A stretch of 64,000 nucleotides of DNA from assembly GCF_014137995.1 (NCBI RefSeq), contig NZ_JACGWV010000002.1, forward strand, positions 620,001-684,000. Direction: 5' to 3'. This DNA comes from Promicromonospora sukumoe. GTDB lineage: Bacteria; Actinomycetota; Actinomycetes; Actinomycetales; Cellulomonadaceae. Each line of letters begins with the position of its first letter. Within the stretch, counting starts at the first letter, position 1. Below the pieces are notes generated by a model. The model was not told the origin of the DNA and did not search any database. It saw nothing but the letters and a program-made list of their open reading frames with translations. Below are positions 63,763-64,000 of the stretch, piece by piece. The position numbers were made by a program, and so were the translations under genes.

Positions 63763-64000
63763 ATGAGCAACCCGCCGAACGGCGCCGCTCGGCCCGAGGC
63801 GCGGGCCCTGCTGGACGCCCTGCACCCCGCCATGGTCGCCCTCATGGACGAGCTGTCCGGCGTCATGTTCTGCGCCAAGGACGCCGACGGCCGGTACGTG
63901 CTCGTGAACCAGGTGTTCGTGGGGCGCACGCGGGAGCGGTCGCGGCGCGACGTGATCGGCAAGCGGGCCGTCGACCTGTTCGTCCCCGAGCTCGCCGAGC
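63763..64000 (+). CDS. PAS-domain protein, N-terminal part (cut by window end)
   Basis: 79 codons are visible. After a short leader comes a PAS core (MDELSGVMFCAKDADGRYVLVNQVFVGRTR, then VIGKRAVDLFVPELAE). Many such proteins continue into an AraC-type or other DNA-binding domain and regulate the adjacent proline genes, but the rest is outside the window. ATG 63763 lies nine nt after TAGCAT. Divergent from putA. Confidence 0.7.
   Translation, partial: MSNPPNGAARPEARALLDALHPAMVALMDELSGVMFCAKDADGRYVLVNQVFVGRTRERSRRDVIGKRAVDLFVPELAE

Overview
The window is very GC-rich, densely coding DNA from an actinomycete. The gene content (two WhiB proteins, LCP enzymes, PdtaS, DUF3499, TIGR03089, CebR-type operators, leaderless GTG/ATG starts) points to the Micrococcales, most likely near Promicromonosporaceae or Cellulomonadaceae (Cellulosimicrobium/Promicromonospora-like); this placement is inferred from gene content only. 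I see no rRNA, tRNA, CRISPR array, insertion sequence or phage gene.

Layout. 0-12 kb: a small membrane/coiled-coil protein, two large glycosyltransferases, two acyltransferase-3/SGNH membrane proteins, phosphomannomutase (manB) and a Trm112-like protein. 12-13.7 kb: manA and DUF3499. 13.7-21.7 kb: a surface-glycan island with a three-gene overlapping operon (GT2, GT4, flippase-like protein) and three DUF2142-type membrane proteins. 21.9-34.3 kb: the rest of a gene set that is compact in mycobacteria (metallopeptidase-family protein, DUF5719, a giant membrane GT2, whiB2, TIGR03089, two LCP proteins, purE, purK). 34.3-45.2 kb: an OmpR-type two-component system, a NarL-type two-component system, and an ABC exporter with one ATPase and two FtsX-type permeases. 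45.6-52.1 kb: a lone EccC/FtsK-like ATPase, a membrane protein, whiB1, pdtaS and DUF2505. 52.3-60 kb: a cellobiose-type utilisation locus with two substrate-binding lipoproteins, two permeases, a GH1 beta-glucosidase and a LacI-family repressor. 60-64 kb: a fused proline dehydrogenase/aldehyde dehydrogenase (PutA) and the start of a PAS-domain protein.

How it fits together. The first half is an envelope-glycan factory: ManA and ManB supply mannose-1-phosphate, glycosyltransferases and DUF2142-type proteins assemble or modify the glycan, AT3-SGNH proteins acylate it, and LCP proteins would attach it to peptidoglycan. WhiB2 and two-component systems sit alongside. The second half includes a self-contained sugar-uptake operon controlled by its own repressor through two operator-like palindromes.

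Notable structure beyond genes: about fifteen start codons lie 6-8 nt after a TANNNT hexamer, which suggests widespread leaderless transcription; four intergenic palindromes share the same ends and keep both arms paired while the middle changes; a 16-codon remnant of a second ABC ATPase gene sits in front of one permease; manB and a neighbouring glycosyltransferase share the same first codons and promoter.
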